Positions 1 through 6,404 of a DNA stretch of 24,095 bases are shown here, one piece after another. The notes beneath the pieces are model-generated. The model saw nothing but the letters and a program-made list of their open reading frames with translations, was not told the origin of the DNA and ran no database searches. The stretch's first letter is position 1. Each line of letters begins with the position of its first letter. The stretch is from Acidobacteriota bacterium (GTDB lineage Bacteria; Acidobacteriota; Terriglobia; Terriglobales; Acidobacteriaceae), in contig JAJYCQ010000027.1 in the NCBI GenBank assembly GCA_021778315.1, positions 1 to 24,095 on the forward strand. Direction: 5' to 3'. A program made the position numbers and the translations under genes.

Positions 1-1
1 C

Positions 2-571
2 GAGTTTGCCCGGTCGCAGAGGGGAAATAACAACTGTTATTGCCAGGACAATGAACTGACCTGGTACGACTGGAAACTGGATGAGCCGCGGAAGAGGCTG
101 CTGGAGTTTACGTCGAAGCTGATTCAATTTCGGAAGGAGCATCCGAATCTGCATCGGCGGAGATTTTTTCAGGACCGCACGATTCGCGGGTCGGTAGTGC
201 GGGATATTGCGTGGTACGGGAGCGATGGGAACGAGGTTTCCGATGAGGGGTGGACGGATGCGTGGAATAAATCTATTGCGCTGCTGCTGAATGGACAGAC
301 GCTGCATGTGATGGATGAAGATGGGCATCCGGTCGTGGACGACAGCTTTTTGATCCTGGTGAATGCGGCGGAGGAGGGCGTGGAGTATGTGATGCCGGAG
401 CCTCCGAATGGGAGCCCGTGGACGCAGGTGCTGGATACTGAGAATATCGAGAAGCCGTTTTGCGCGGGGGAGGTTGGGGCGAAGGTGATTGTGGGCGGGC
501 GATCGGTGCGGGTGTACAGCGATTGCGCGGAGGAGATTCCGGTGCGGCAGAGGCCGGCTCGGACGTTGTAG
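2..571 (+). CDS. glgX: Glycogen debranching enzyme GlgX, C-terminal part (5' end outside window)
   Basis: The frame is open from the window edge to a TAG stop, giving about 189 residues of the C-terminus. Near the visible start it reads RSQRGNNNCYCQDNELTWYDW in pieces (GNNN, CYCQDNE, WYDW), which matches the conserved GNNN-YCQDNE-WFDW block after the catalytic barrel of GH13 glycogen debranching enzymes. The rest is the C-terminal beta-sandwich, with a sequence of the LNG...FLILVNAAEE type and a closing SVRVY strand. The family hydrolyses alpha-1,6 branches in glycogen in the cytoplasm, releasing maltodextrin side chains. The first two thirds, including the catalytic Asp and Glu, lie outside the window. 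It is followed by an inverted repeat at 601-643 that could end its transcript. The family call is secure; TreX/isoamylase-type relatives cannot be separated on this fragment. Confidence 0.88.
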   Translation, partial: EFARSQRGNNNCYCQDNELTWYDWKLDEPRKRLLEFTSKLIQFRKEHPNLHRRRFFQDRTIRGSVVRDIAWYGSDGNEVSDEGWTDAWNKSIALLLNGQTLHVMDEDGHPVVDDSFLILVNAAEEGVEYVMPEPPNGSPWTQVLDTENIEKPFCAGEVGAKVIVGGRSVRVYSDCAEEIPVRQRPARTL

Positions 572-600
572 AGGCTGCTGGTTTAGAGTGTGGGTTCGAT

Positions 601-643
601 AGACAGTTTACCTTGCAAGAAGAACTGGCAAGGTAAACTGTCT
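601..643. promoter_or_regulatory. Perfect 16-bp inverted repeat, likely MarR operator (or glgX terminator)
   Basis: Left arm AGACAGTTTACCTTGC (601-616) and right arm GCAAGGTAAACTGTCT (628-643) are exact reverse complements with an 11-nt spacer. The right arm overlaps the -35 and spacer of the promoter assigned to the marR gene that starts 20 nt downstream. MarR proteins normally bind such palindromes and repress their own operon, so autoregulation is the favoured reading. The repeat is also followed by TTTT, so it could act as a terminator for the upstream glgX gene, or do both. Confidence 0.7.
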
Positions 644-654
644 TTTGGTATAGA
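626..654 (+). promoter_or_regulatory. Promoter of the marR operon, probably giving a leaderless transcript
   Basis: A TGGCAA -35-like box (626-631) and a TATAGA -10 box (649-654) are separated by 17 bp. The marR ATG follows 8 nt after the -10 box, which would put the transcription start at or next to the start codon. No Shine-Dalgarno sequence is visible before this ATG, which agrees with a leaderless message. Assigned by eye from consensus sigma-70 boxes. Confidence 0.5.
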
Positions 655-662
655 CTGACTGC

Positions 663-1100
663 ATGGCGCGAAAAAATATTGATATTGCCGCGATTGATTT
701 CAGCCAGTCGGTGGGGCGGTTGGTGCGGAAGGCTCGGTCGGTTGCGGTGTCGGATGAGATGTCGTGGACGGAGACGGCGGTGCTGCGGCGGCTAGCGGTG
801 GATGGGGCGGCGACGACGGCGGAGCTGGCGAGGGCGCAGGGGATGAAGCCGCAGTCGATGCGGACGATTGTTGCAGAGCTGGAGCGGCTGGGGATGGTGG
901 TGCGGAGGTCTCATCCGACGGATGGGAGGCAGGTGAATCTTGAGTTGACGAAGAAGGGTGCTGCGGCGCAGAAGGTGGCTCGCGATGCGAAGCGGACATG
1001 GTTGACGGAGGCGATTGCGAAGCTCCCGAGCGAGGAGCAGGAGACGCTGTTTGCCGCGGGGAGGATCATCGACAGATTGATTGGGGATGAGCGTTCTTGA
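663..1100 (+). CDS. MarR family transcriptional regulator
   Basis: This 145-residue protein has the usual MarR length and layout. A dimerisation helix at the N-terminus is followed by a winged helix-turn-helix at about residues 38-95 (TTAELARAQGMKPQSMRTIV as helix-turn-recognition helix), a wing with DGRQVNLELT, and a C-terminal helix pair. The family binds palindromic DNA as a dimer and is usually released by small aromatic or toxic ligands. It is the first gene of a run of four same-strand genes with 19-46 nt gaps (to 3392), and a 16-bp palindrome overlaps its promoter. It probably represses itself and the downstream membrane protein, hydrolase and exporter. The ATG at 663 has no clear ribosome site and sits 8 nt after a -10 box. 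The ligand is unknown. Confidence 0.9.
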   Translation: MARKNIDIAAIDFSQSVGRLVRKARSVAVSDEMSWTETAVLRRLAVDGAATTAELARAQGMKPQSMRTIVAELERLGMVVRRSHPTDGRQVNLELTKKGAAAQKVARDAKRTWLTEAIAKLPSEEQETLFAAGRIIDRLIGDERS

Positions 1101-1140
1101 ATTGCGATGTGAGGAATTTTTTTGGAGAGGGAGGGTTGCT

Positions 1141-1449
1141 TTGAATTGGTCACACTATATTGCTTGCTTGTTTGCCGGAATGTTTCTTGCGAATGCTGTG
1201 CCTCACTTTGTGCAGGGCATCTGTGGCAATCGCTTCCCTACGCCGTTTGCGAAACCTCCGGGAAAGGGATTGTCTTCACCGGTGGTGAATGCGGTGTGGG
1301 GGGTGGGGAATCTGGTCGCGGGTACGGTCTTGTTTGGGGTTGGACGAGTTGCTAGCTGGGACACGGCTGGTGTGGTGGTGTTCTTTGTGGGCGTCGCTGT
1401 GATCAGCGTTGGGAGCAGCATTCATTTTGCGCATAAGGATGCTGCATGA
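1141..1449 (+). CDS. Small membrane protein of unknown function
   Basis: The best start is TTG at 1141, because a strong ribosome site (GGAGAGGGAGG, 1124-1134) lies 6 nt before it. Earlier in-frame ATGs would overlap marR and lack such a site. The resulting protein is about 102 residues. Three hydrophobic segments are visible at about residues 5-27, 46-68 and 73-97, with a conserved-looking hydrophilic loop between the first two (FPTPFAKPPGKGLSSP) and a His-containing C-terminus. I recognise no named domain. It sits between marR (40-nt gap) and an isochorismatase-like gene (46-nt gap), so it is probably co-transcribed with them and may help in transport or membrane stress. That role is inference from position only. 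Confidence 0.7.
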   Translation: MNWSHYIACLFAGMFLANAVPHFVQGICGNRFPTPFAKPPGKGLSSPVVNAVWGVGNLVAGTVLFGVGRVASWDTAGVVVFFVGVAVISVGSSIHFAHKDAA

Positions 1450-1495
1450 GGGTTGGCGTTCGCTCTGTTGCCATGGATGAATTGAGAGGAAGACG

Positions 1496-2047
1496 ATGCC
1501 GCTGACGCAACTGGATACGAAGGCTGCTTTGATTGTGATCGATTTGCAGCGGGGGATTGCTGCTGTGACGACGACTCCTGCTGCGAGTGTGGTGGTGGAA
1601 CGGACGGCGGAGTTGGCTCGGGCGTTTCGCAGGAGAGGGCTGTCGGTGGTACTGGTGAATGTGACCGCGACTGCGCCGGGAAGGACGGACGCGGGGGTGC
1701 GTAGTGGGTCGTTCGCTGCGGACTGGACGGAGTTGGTGCCAGAGCTTGAGGTGCAGGAGGGCGATGTACTGATCAGCAAGCAGCGGCGCGGCGCATTCGT
1801 GGGCACGGGATTGGATGAGATGCTGCGTATGCGCGGCGTGACGCAGGTGTTTGTGACGGGGATTGCGACGAGTGCGGGCGTGGAATCGACCGCTCGCAGC
1901 GCGGATGATTTTGGGTACAACGTGGTGTTCGTGGTGGATGCGATGGGAGATCGCGATGCCGAGATTCATCGCTTTTGCGTGGAAAGGATTTTCCCTCGGC
2001 TGGGAGAGACGGAGACGACGGAGAACGTGCTGAAGAGGTTGGCGTGA
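1496..2047 (+). CDS. Isochorismatase-family hydrolase lacking the catalytic cysteine
   Basis: This 183-residue protein has the alpha/beta fold signature of the isochorismatase/cysteine hydrolase family: ALIVIDLQRG with Asp16 near the N-terminus, Lys95 in the SKQRRGAF segment, and the late motif GIATSAGVESTAR. In amidase-type members the late motif carries a nucleophilic Cys. Here that position is Gly128, giving an Asp16/Lys95/Gly128 set. True isochorismatases such as EntB and PhzD also have Gly there and hydrolyse a vinyl ether without a covalent step. So an amidase role is unlikely, but the real substrate cannot be read from sequence. The gene lies 19 nt before an MFS exporter and downstream of marR, fitting an operon that alters and exports a small molecule. 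The ATG at 1496 is preceded by GAGAGGAAG. Confidence 0.85.
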   Translation: MPLTQLDTKAALIVIDLQRGIAAVTTTPAASVVVERTAELARAFRRRGLSVVLVNVTATAPGRTDAGVRSGSFAADWTELVPELEVQEGDVLISKQRRGAFVGTGLDEMLRMRGVTQVFVTGIATSAGVESTARSADDFGYNVVFVVDAMGDRDAEIHRFCVERIFPRLGETETTENVLKRLA

Positions 2048-2066
2048 GCGATGGATTGGAGTTGCG

Positions 2067-3392
2067 GTGAAGACGATGGAGGAGGGTGCGGCGACGGTGA
2101 ATGAAGGGCGGTCGGTGGGGCGATATGCTCATGCCTGGCGGGCGTTGCGGCATCGGAATTTTAAGTTGTTTGTGGGTGGGCAGAGCATCTCGCTGATTGG
2201 GACTTGGATGACGCGGCTGGCGACGAGCTGGCTGGTGTGGAGACTGACTCACTCGGCACTGCTGTTGGGTGTGGTGGGATTTGCGGGACAGATTTTGACG
2301 TTTGTGCTGGCTCCGTTTGCGGGAGTTTTGATTGAGCGGATGGACCGGAGGAAGCTGCTGGTATGGACGCAGGCGCAGGCTGGAGTGCAGTCGCTGGCGA
2401 TGGCGTGGCTGACGCTGGCGAAGGTGATTACGATCCACGAGATCATCGGACTGAGTGTGCTGCAGGGGCTGATTAATGCGTTCGATATGCCGGGGCGGCA
2501 GTCGTTTTTGGTGCAGATGGTGGAGGACCGGGGGGACCTGGGGAATGCGATTGCGCTGAACTCGTCGATGGTGAATGCGGCGCGGCTGGTGGGGCCGGCG
2601 CTGGCGGGCGTGGTGATTGCGGCGGTGGGCGAGGGGTGGTGTTTTGCGATCGATGGAGTGAGCTATGGCGCGGTGATTTTGTCGCTGGTGATGATGCGGG
2701 TGAGGCCGATGGATATTCGGCGCGCGACGGTGTCGATGCTGGAGCAGCTGAAGGAAGGGTGGGCGTACGTGAGTACGTTTCGACCGATACGGACGATCCT
2801 GCTGCTGTTTGCGCTGCTGAGTTTGATGGGGTGGCCTTATGCGGTACTGCTCCCGATCTTTGCGGCGCAGGTGCTGCATGGAGGGCCGCATACGCTGGGG
2901 TTTCTGACGGGGTCGTCGGGTGTGGGGGCGCTGGTGAGTGCGCTGTCGCTGGCGGTGAGAAAGACCGTACTGGGGCTGACGAGGATGATCCAGGTGGCAG
3001 CGGCGATGTTTGGTGCGGGGCTGATTTTGTTTGGGATGAGCCACGTGCTTTGGCTGAGCATGGTGCTGATGCTGCTGGTGGGATTTGGAATGATGCAGGG
3101 GCTGGCAGCGAGCAATACGGTGATCCAGACGCTGGTGCCGGAGGACAAACGGAGTCGCGTGATGAGCTATTACACGATGGCGTTTGTGGGGATGGCGCCG
3201 TTTGGGAGCTTGCTGGCGGGAGGGCTAGCGCACTGGGTGGGGGCTCCGCGTACGGTGATGATTACAGGGGCTTGCTGCGTGCTGGGATCGGTGTGGTTTA
3301 CGTTTGAGCTGCCGGCGGTGCGGAGGGTGATGCGGCCGATTTATGTGGAGATGGGGATACTGCCGCAGGCGGAAGAACAGGCCGGGACCTAG
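2067..3392 (+). CDS. MFS transporter, EntS-like (MFS_3) exporter
   Basis: This 441-residue polytopic protein has about twelve hydrophobic segments. The opening RHRNFKLFVGGQSISLIGTW and the loop 2-3 signature (FAGVLIERMDRRKLLVW) match the MFS_3 group that includes the enterobactin exporter EntS and many uncharacterised drug or siderophore exporters. Such proteins use the proton gradient to move small molecules out across the inner membrane. I chose GTG at 2067, with GGAG at 2058-2061 as ribosome site; ATG at 2076 is a possible alternative that removes three residues. It is the last gene of the marR run, 19 nt after the isochorismatase-like gene, and is probably controlled by that MarR. The substrate is unknown. 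The EntS resemblance does not by itself imply a siderophore, as no siderophore synthesis genes are visible. Confidence 0.87.
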   Translation: MKTMEEGAATVNEGRSVGRYAHAWRALRHRNFKLFVGGQSISLIGTWMTRLATSWLVWRLTHSALLLGVVGFAGQILTFVLAPFAGVLIERMDRRKLLVWTQAQAGVQSLAMAWLTLAKVITIHEIIGLSVLQGLINAFDMPGRQSFLVQMVEDRGDLGNAIALNSSMVNAARLVGPALAGVVIAAVGEGWCFAIDGVSYGAVILSLVMMRVRPMDIRRATVSMLEQLKEGWAYVSTFRPIRTILLLFALLSLMGWPYAVLLPIFAAQVLHGGPHTLGFLTGSSGVGALVSALSLAVRKTVLGLTRMIQVAAAMFGAGLILFGMSHVLWLSMVLMLLVGFGMMQGLAASNTVIQTLVPEDKRSRVMSYYTMAFVGMAPFGSLLAGGLAHWVGAPRTVMITGACCVLGSVWFTFELPAVRRVMRPIYVEMGILPQAEEQAGT

Positions 3393-3569
3393 GCTCGGTG
3401 TGGGGTTTGTTGGGAAGGTAAGTGGGATGGGGACACAACTCGGGCGGCTTGTGACGGCATCTACCTCTCGAAAGCGAGTGACAGGTAATGAGTCTCCGAC
3501 ATGGACGCGGTATAGAAGCTGTGCGGATGATTGGATTGACTACACCGAAACGAAGACACCGAGGGAATT

Positions 3570-4526
3570 GTGACGAGCATCATGCGAAGCGGCAGAGTTC
3601 GAGGGACAATCTCCTCCCTGTTTCAAGCCGTGCAGGAGGCGGTGGGTGTGAGTGTGACACCGACTCATTTTTACTTTCCGGTGCCGAGTCTGAAGTCGTT
3701 TCAGAAGAAGGACTGGGGTGCGTGCCGGCCCTGTGCTGCGATTGATTTTCGGCTAGAGAAACAGATTGAACGGCTGGATGGAGAGCTGCTGCGGTTCGCT
3801 GCGGAGTGGACGTTTCCGGAGTCGTCGGATGGGAACGAACAGGAGTTTCATTTCAATAATGGATTCTTTGAGCGAGTGGATGCGGAGGTCGCGTACTCGT
3901 TTGTGCGGCTGAATAAACCGAAGAGGATTATCGAGATTGGGAGTGGCAACAGCACGCTGGTGCTGGGAGCTGCGCTGGAACGGAACAGGGCGGAGGGATC
4001 GCCGGGGGAGCTGATCAGCATCGATCCGAATGCGGTTGAATATTTGAAGGGTGGGGTTCCTGGGCTGACGCAGTTGATTGAGAAGCGCGTGCAGGATGTT
4101 CCGCTGGAGCTGTTTGCGACGCTGGGGGAGAATGATATTTTGTTTATCGACTCAAGCCACGTGGTGTCGATGGATAGCGATGTGCTGTATGAGTGTCTGC
4201 GGATTCTTCCGGAGCTGGCGAAGGGCGTGCTGGTGCACTTTCACGACGTGTTCACTCCGCAGGATTACCCGAAGAAGTTTGTGATGACGAACCTTTGCTT
4301 CTGGAGCGAGCAGTATCTGCTGGAGGCGTTGCTGGCGTTCAACTCGACGTTCAAGGTGGTGTGGTCTAGTAGCGCGATGCAGCAGTTTCATCCGGATATT
4401 CTGCGGCGATCGTTTCCGGAGTGGGAGGGAAGTTTTTCGCGGATGCCGAGAAAGCTGAAGGTGTTTGCTCCGTCGCTGGATGGGAAGAATGTGTGGCCTT
4501 GCAGCTTCTGGATTGCTCGCGCGTAG
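3570..4526 (+). CDS. Class I SAM-dependent methyltransferase (Methyltransf_24-like)
   Basis: The protein is about 318 residues. The SAM-binding motif I reads RIIEIGSGNSTLVLG (Glu122, Gly-Ser-Gly after it), and a later acidic strand end reads DILFIDSSH with Asp194, followed by HFHDVF. This is the pattern of class I methyltransferases in the Methyltransf_24 group, many of which act on small molecules or sugars. An N-terminal extension of about 110 residues carries a Cys52-x2-Cys55 pair of unknown meaning. The start is uncertain: GTG 3570 has a close GAGGGA (3561-3566), and ATG 3582 is the alternative. It is a single gene, convergent with the ankyrin gene (18 nt between stops). The 177-nt stretch before it shows only a 4-bp stem (3467-3478) and no confident promoter. 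The methyl acceptor is unknown. Confidence 0.82.
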   Translation: MTSIMRSGRVRGTISSLFQAVQEAVGVSVTPTHFYFPVPSLKSFQKKDWGACRPCAAIDFRLEKQIERLDGELLRFAAEWTFPESSDGNEQEFHFNNGFFERVDAEVAYSFVRLNKPKRIIEIGSGNSTLVLGAALERNRAEGSPGELISIDPNAVEYLKGGVPGLTQLIEKRVQDVPLELFATLGENDILFIDSSHVVSMDSDVLYECLRILPELAKGVLVHFHDVFTPQDYPKKFVMTNLCFWSEQYLLEALLAFNSTFKVVWSSSAMQQFHPDILRRSFPEWEGSFSRMPRKLKVFAPSLDGKNVWPCSFWIARA

Positions 4527-4544
4527 CGGCGCGGGGAGGGTGGA

Positions 4545-4814
4545 CTAAGGGGCGAGCAGGTCGGCGAAGAGGGTGAAGCCGCGGTGGGTGGCGAGGGTGA
4601 GGGCGGTTTCGGATTTGTTGTTCTGGAGGGCGGGGGTTGCTCCGTGTTCGAGGAGGGTGCGGGCGATGGGGAGGTTTCCTTCAACGGCGGCGAGCATGAG
4701 GAGAGTCCAGCCGTTCTGGTTGGCGAGGTTGGGGTCGAGGCCTGTCGAGAGGGCGGCGCGGAGGGCGGGTTCGTCGCCTCGTTTGATCAGGTTTTGGGCG
4801 GCGCGGTAGGTCAT
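4545..4814 (-). CDS. Small ankyrin-repeat protein
   Basis: This 89-residue protein begins at the ATG complementary to 4812-4814, with a good ribosome site (GAGGAG, complement of 4821-4826) 6 nt upstream. The open frame extends further upstream, but that part is low-complexity and repeat-derived, so I exclude it. Two to three ankyrin units are visible: a GDEPALRAALSTGLDPN unit, then NGWTLLMLAAVEGNLPIARTLLEHGA, then KSETALTLATHRGFTLFADLL. Ankyrin stacks mediate protein-protein contacts; no catalytic residues are expected and no signal peptide is seen. The partner is unknown. It is transcribed away from gmhA's side of a repeat-rich spacer and converges with the methyltransferase gene. Confidence 0.8.
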   Translation of the reverse strand: MTYRAAQNLIKRGDEPALRAALSTGLDPNLANQNGWTLLMLAAVEGNLPIARTLLEHGATPALQNNKSETALTLATHRGFTLFADLLAP

Positions 4815-4912
4815 TTGAGGCTCCTCGGTGCAGTGACTATGGTAGCGCACGCGGTGTGAGGGTGGCTGTCGTAAAAGGCATGCACTCTGAGTGGTGCGGG
4901 CAAACAGCAGAT

Positions 4913-5024
4913 TCCTCCGCTGCGCTGCGGAATGACAGACAGAAAAGCAAGAGCAAGAGCAAGAGCAACGGCAAGAGCAACAGCAACAGCAAATACAGTG
5001 GTCCTTCGCTTCGCTCCAGGATGA
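4913..5024. repeat. Intergenic repeat: two similar 24-nt flanks around a GCAAGA/GCAACA simple-repeat core
   Basis: The unit at 4913-4936 (TCCTCCGCTGCGCTGC then GGAATGAC) and the unit at 5002-5024 (TCCTTCGCTTCGCTCC then AGGATGAC) are imperfect direct repeats. Between them, 4945-4993 is a hexamer/trinucleotide run built from GCAAGA and then GCAACA. On the minus strand this run produces an artificial Cys- or Leu-rich open frame. I recognise the flank sequence type as a dispersed intergenic repeat of acidobacterial genomes, which is from memory and untested. The 260-nt spacer 4815-5074 holds nothing else that I can support. Confidence 0.6.
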
Positions 5025-5074
5025 CGAGATTTTGGGTGAGTGAGAGTGTGGAAAGGCCAGAGAAAATGAAACGG

Positions 5075-5686
5075 CTACTCGGCTAGGTGGTGGGGTTTTT
5101 GGCCGAAGGTGGGGCCGAAGTAGTGGAGCTCTACGAGCATGCAGAGGATGTGCTCTAGCGCGAGCTGGGATTCCTGGATGTTCATGGTGGTGTTGGAGGG
5201 GATGATGACGTTGATGTCGGCGAGGGACTTCATGGTGCCGCCGTCGTTGCCGGTGTAGGCGATGGTGTGGAGGCCGAGGGTGCGGGCCTGCTGGAGGGCG
5301 CGGACGCAGTTTTTGCTGTTGCCGGAGGTGGAGATGGCGAGGAGGACGTCGCCGGGTTGGCCGAGGGCTTCTACCTGGCGCTCGAAGATGTGGTCGAAGG
5401 AGTGGTCGTTGCCGATGGCGGTGAGGATGCTGGAGTCGGTGGTGAGGGCTATTGCGCGTAGGGCCGGGCGGTCGATGGTGAGGCGGGCTACGAACTCGGC
5501 GACGAGGTGCTGGGCGTCCGCGGCGGAGCCTCCGTTGCCGCAGACGAGGAGCTTGTGGCCGGACTTCATGGCGTCGGCGGTGAGGCGGGCGGCCTCGACG
5601 ACGGCGGCGTGGATGGTCTCGTCGTGGAGGACCTTGGTCATGGTGTTGATGGACTGGGTGAGTTGGCGGCGAACGATGTCGATCAT
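5075..5686 (-). CDS. gmhA: D-sedoheptulose 7-phosphate isomerase (phosphoheptose isomerase)
   Basis: This 203-residue SIS-domain protein matches GmhA along its length. The phosphosugar-binding loop is CGNGGSAADAQH (residues 49-60), followed by Glu64, the second loop ISTSGNSKN (118-126), and late residues Gln171 and His179. These correspond, shifted by one, to the Glu65, Gln172 and His180 that act in the E. coli enzyme. It converts sedoheptulose 7-phosphate to D-glycero-D-manno-heptose 7-phosphate, the first step of ADP-heptose synthesis for LPS inner core, in the cytoplasm. The ATG (complement of 5684-5686) has GGGAG about 9 nt upstream. No other heptose genes are nearby. SIS proteins of the DiaA type are the main alternative, but the catalytic set favours GmhA. 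Confidence 0.92.
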   Translation of the reverse strand: MIDIVRRQLTQSINTMTKVLHDETIHAAVVEAARLTADAMKSGHKLLVCGNGGSAADAQHLVAEFVARLTIDRPALRAIALTTDSSILTAIGNDHSFDHIFERQVEALGQPGDVLLAISTSGNSKNCVRALQQARTLGLHTIAYTGNDGGTMKSLADINVIIPSNTTMNIQESQLALEHILCMLVELHYFGPTFGQKPHHLAE

Positions 5687-5776
5687 GGTGCGGGACTCCC
5701 GGTGCTGCTGCTCTATCGTACGTGGGATGGGTGTGGGTTCGCAGAAGTGCTGAACAAGTCTCCGGCATTCCCTCAG

Positions 5777-5829
5777 CGGCTAAAGCCGGGTTAAACTCGC
5801 TAAATTTACGGCGGGACTAAAGTCCCGCC
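5777..5829. repeat. Pair of short hairpins (CGGC-TAAA-GCCG and GGCGGGACT-AA-AGTCCCGCC)
   Basis: A small stem CGGC/GCCG with TAAA loop lies at 5777-5788, and a perfect 9-bp stem with AA loop lies at 5810-5829. They sit in the spacer between the start of gmhA and the end of the cupin gene (both on the minus strand). The position, just after the cupin stop at 5861 reading leftward, would suit a terminator, but no T-run follows. The 'GGGACTAAAGTCCC' type is one I associate with dispersed repeats in this bacterial group. Confidence 0.55.
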
Positions 5830-5860
5830 CCTTCAAAACGAAGACTTATGCAGAGACTGC

Positions 5861-6229
5861 TTAGCGGAGGTAGACGTCGGTGCCGGTGATCCAGTCCTGG
5901 CGGGGTGGAGCGAAGATGTCGTAATCGATGGTGTCTTCGAGGGCTTCGGCGGAGTGGGGAAGGTTGCCGGGGATGACGAGGAGCTCGCCGGCGCGGATGG
6001 TCTTTTCGACGGTGGCACCTTCTTCTCCGAGGACGAAGAGGAGGGCTCCCTGTTCGATGTAGGTGATCTGTTCGTTGGGGTGCTGGTGGCGGGGGACGAG
6101 GGCTCCCTTCTTGAGGACGATGCGGGCGAACATGGCCTGGGAGCCGTGGACGAACTGGCGGGTGAGGAGGGGGTTGAGCTGCTCGGCGGGGATGTCGGAC
6201 CAACGGGTGTGGAGGGCTTGAGTGGACAT
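5861..6229 (-). CDS. Cupin-domain protein (single-domain metal-binding beta-barrel)
   Basis: The most likely start is the ATG complementary to 6227-6229, giving 122 residues. The open frame continues upstream but reads Pro/Arg-rich non-coding sequence. Cupin motif 1 is visible as Gly42, His48, His50, Gln54 and Gly61 (HQHPNEQ core). Motif 2 appears as PGNLPH with His91. His48, His50, Gln54 and His91 would form the metal site. The segment RQFVHGSQAMFARIVL before motif 1 is typical of small cupins of unknown role or of sugar/pectin-degradation associated cupins (KdgF-like). No operon partner is obvious: gmhA lies 174 nt downstream, and amt diverges on the other side. The ribosome site is weak (GAGG about 12 nt upstream). 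The substrate is unknown. Confidence 0.82.
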   Translation of the reverse strand: MSTQALHTRWSDIPAEQLNPLLTRQFVHGSQAMFARIVLKKGALVPRHQHPNEQITYIEQGALLFVLGEEGATVEKTIRAGELLVIPGNLPHSAEALEDTIDYDIFAPPRQDWITGTDVYLR

Positions 6230-6404
6230 CCTAAAAGGGTACCTCGAGTGAGGGAGAAAGGCACCTTCGGCGTGAGGGTGAGTGATGTACAGTGGTGGGG
6301 ACGGAAACAACGGCATAGGCGAGAGACCCGGACGGCTGCCCGAGGTTGTGCGGCGTCTGGATTGTTCGCGATCGGTATGAAGAAGCAACGAGGTAGGACT
6401 GTAC

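Noticed and set aside
3488..3745. 85-residue open frame before the methyltransferase
   Set aside because: It overlaps the methyltransferase N-terminus in another frame, and the methyltransferase frame contains the recognisable motifs.
4945..4993. Possible CRISPR array
   Set aside because: The units are only 3-6 nt and contiguous, with no spacers and no cas genes; it is a simple-sequence repeat.
4815..5768. Long minus-strand open frame joining the ankyrin gene to the gmhA region
   Set aside because: The upstream part overlaps gmhA in another frame and then reads the simple repeat as Cys runs. A well-placed ribosome site supports a start at 4814.
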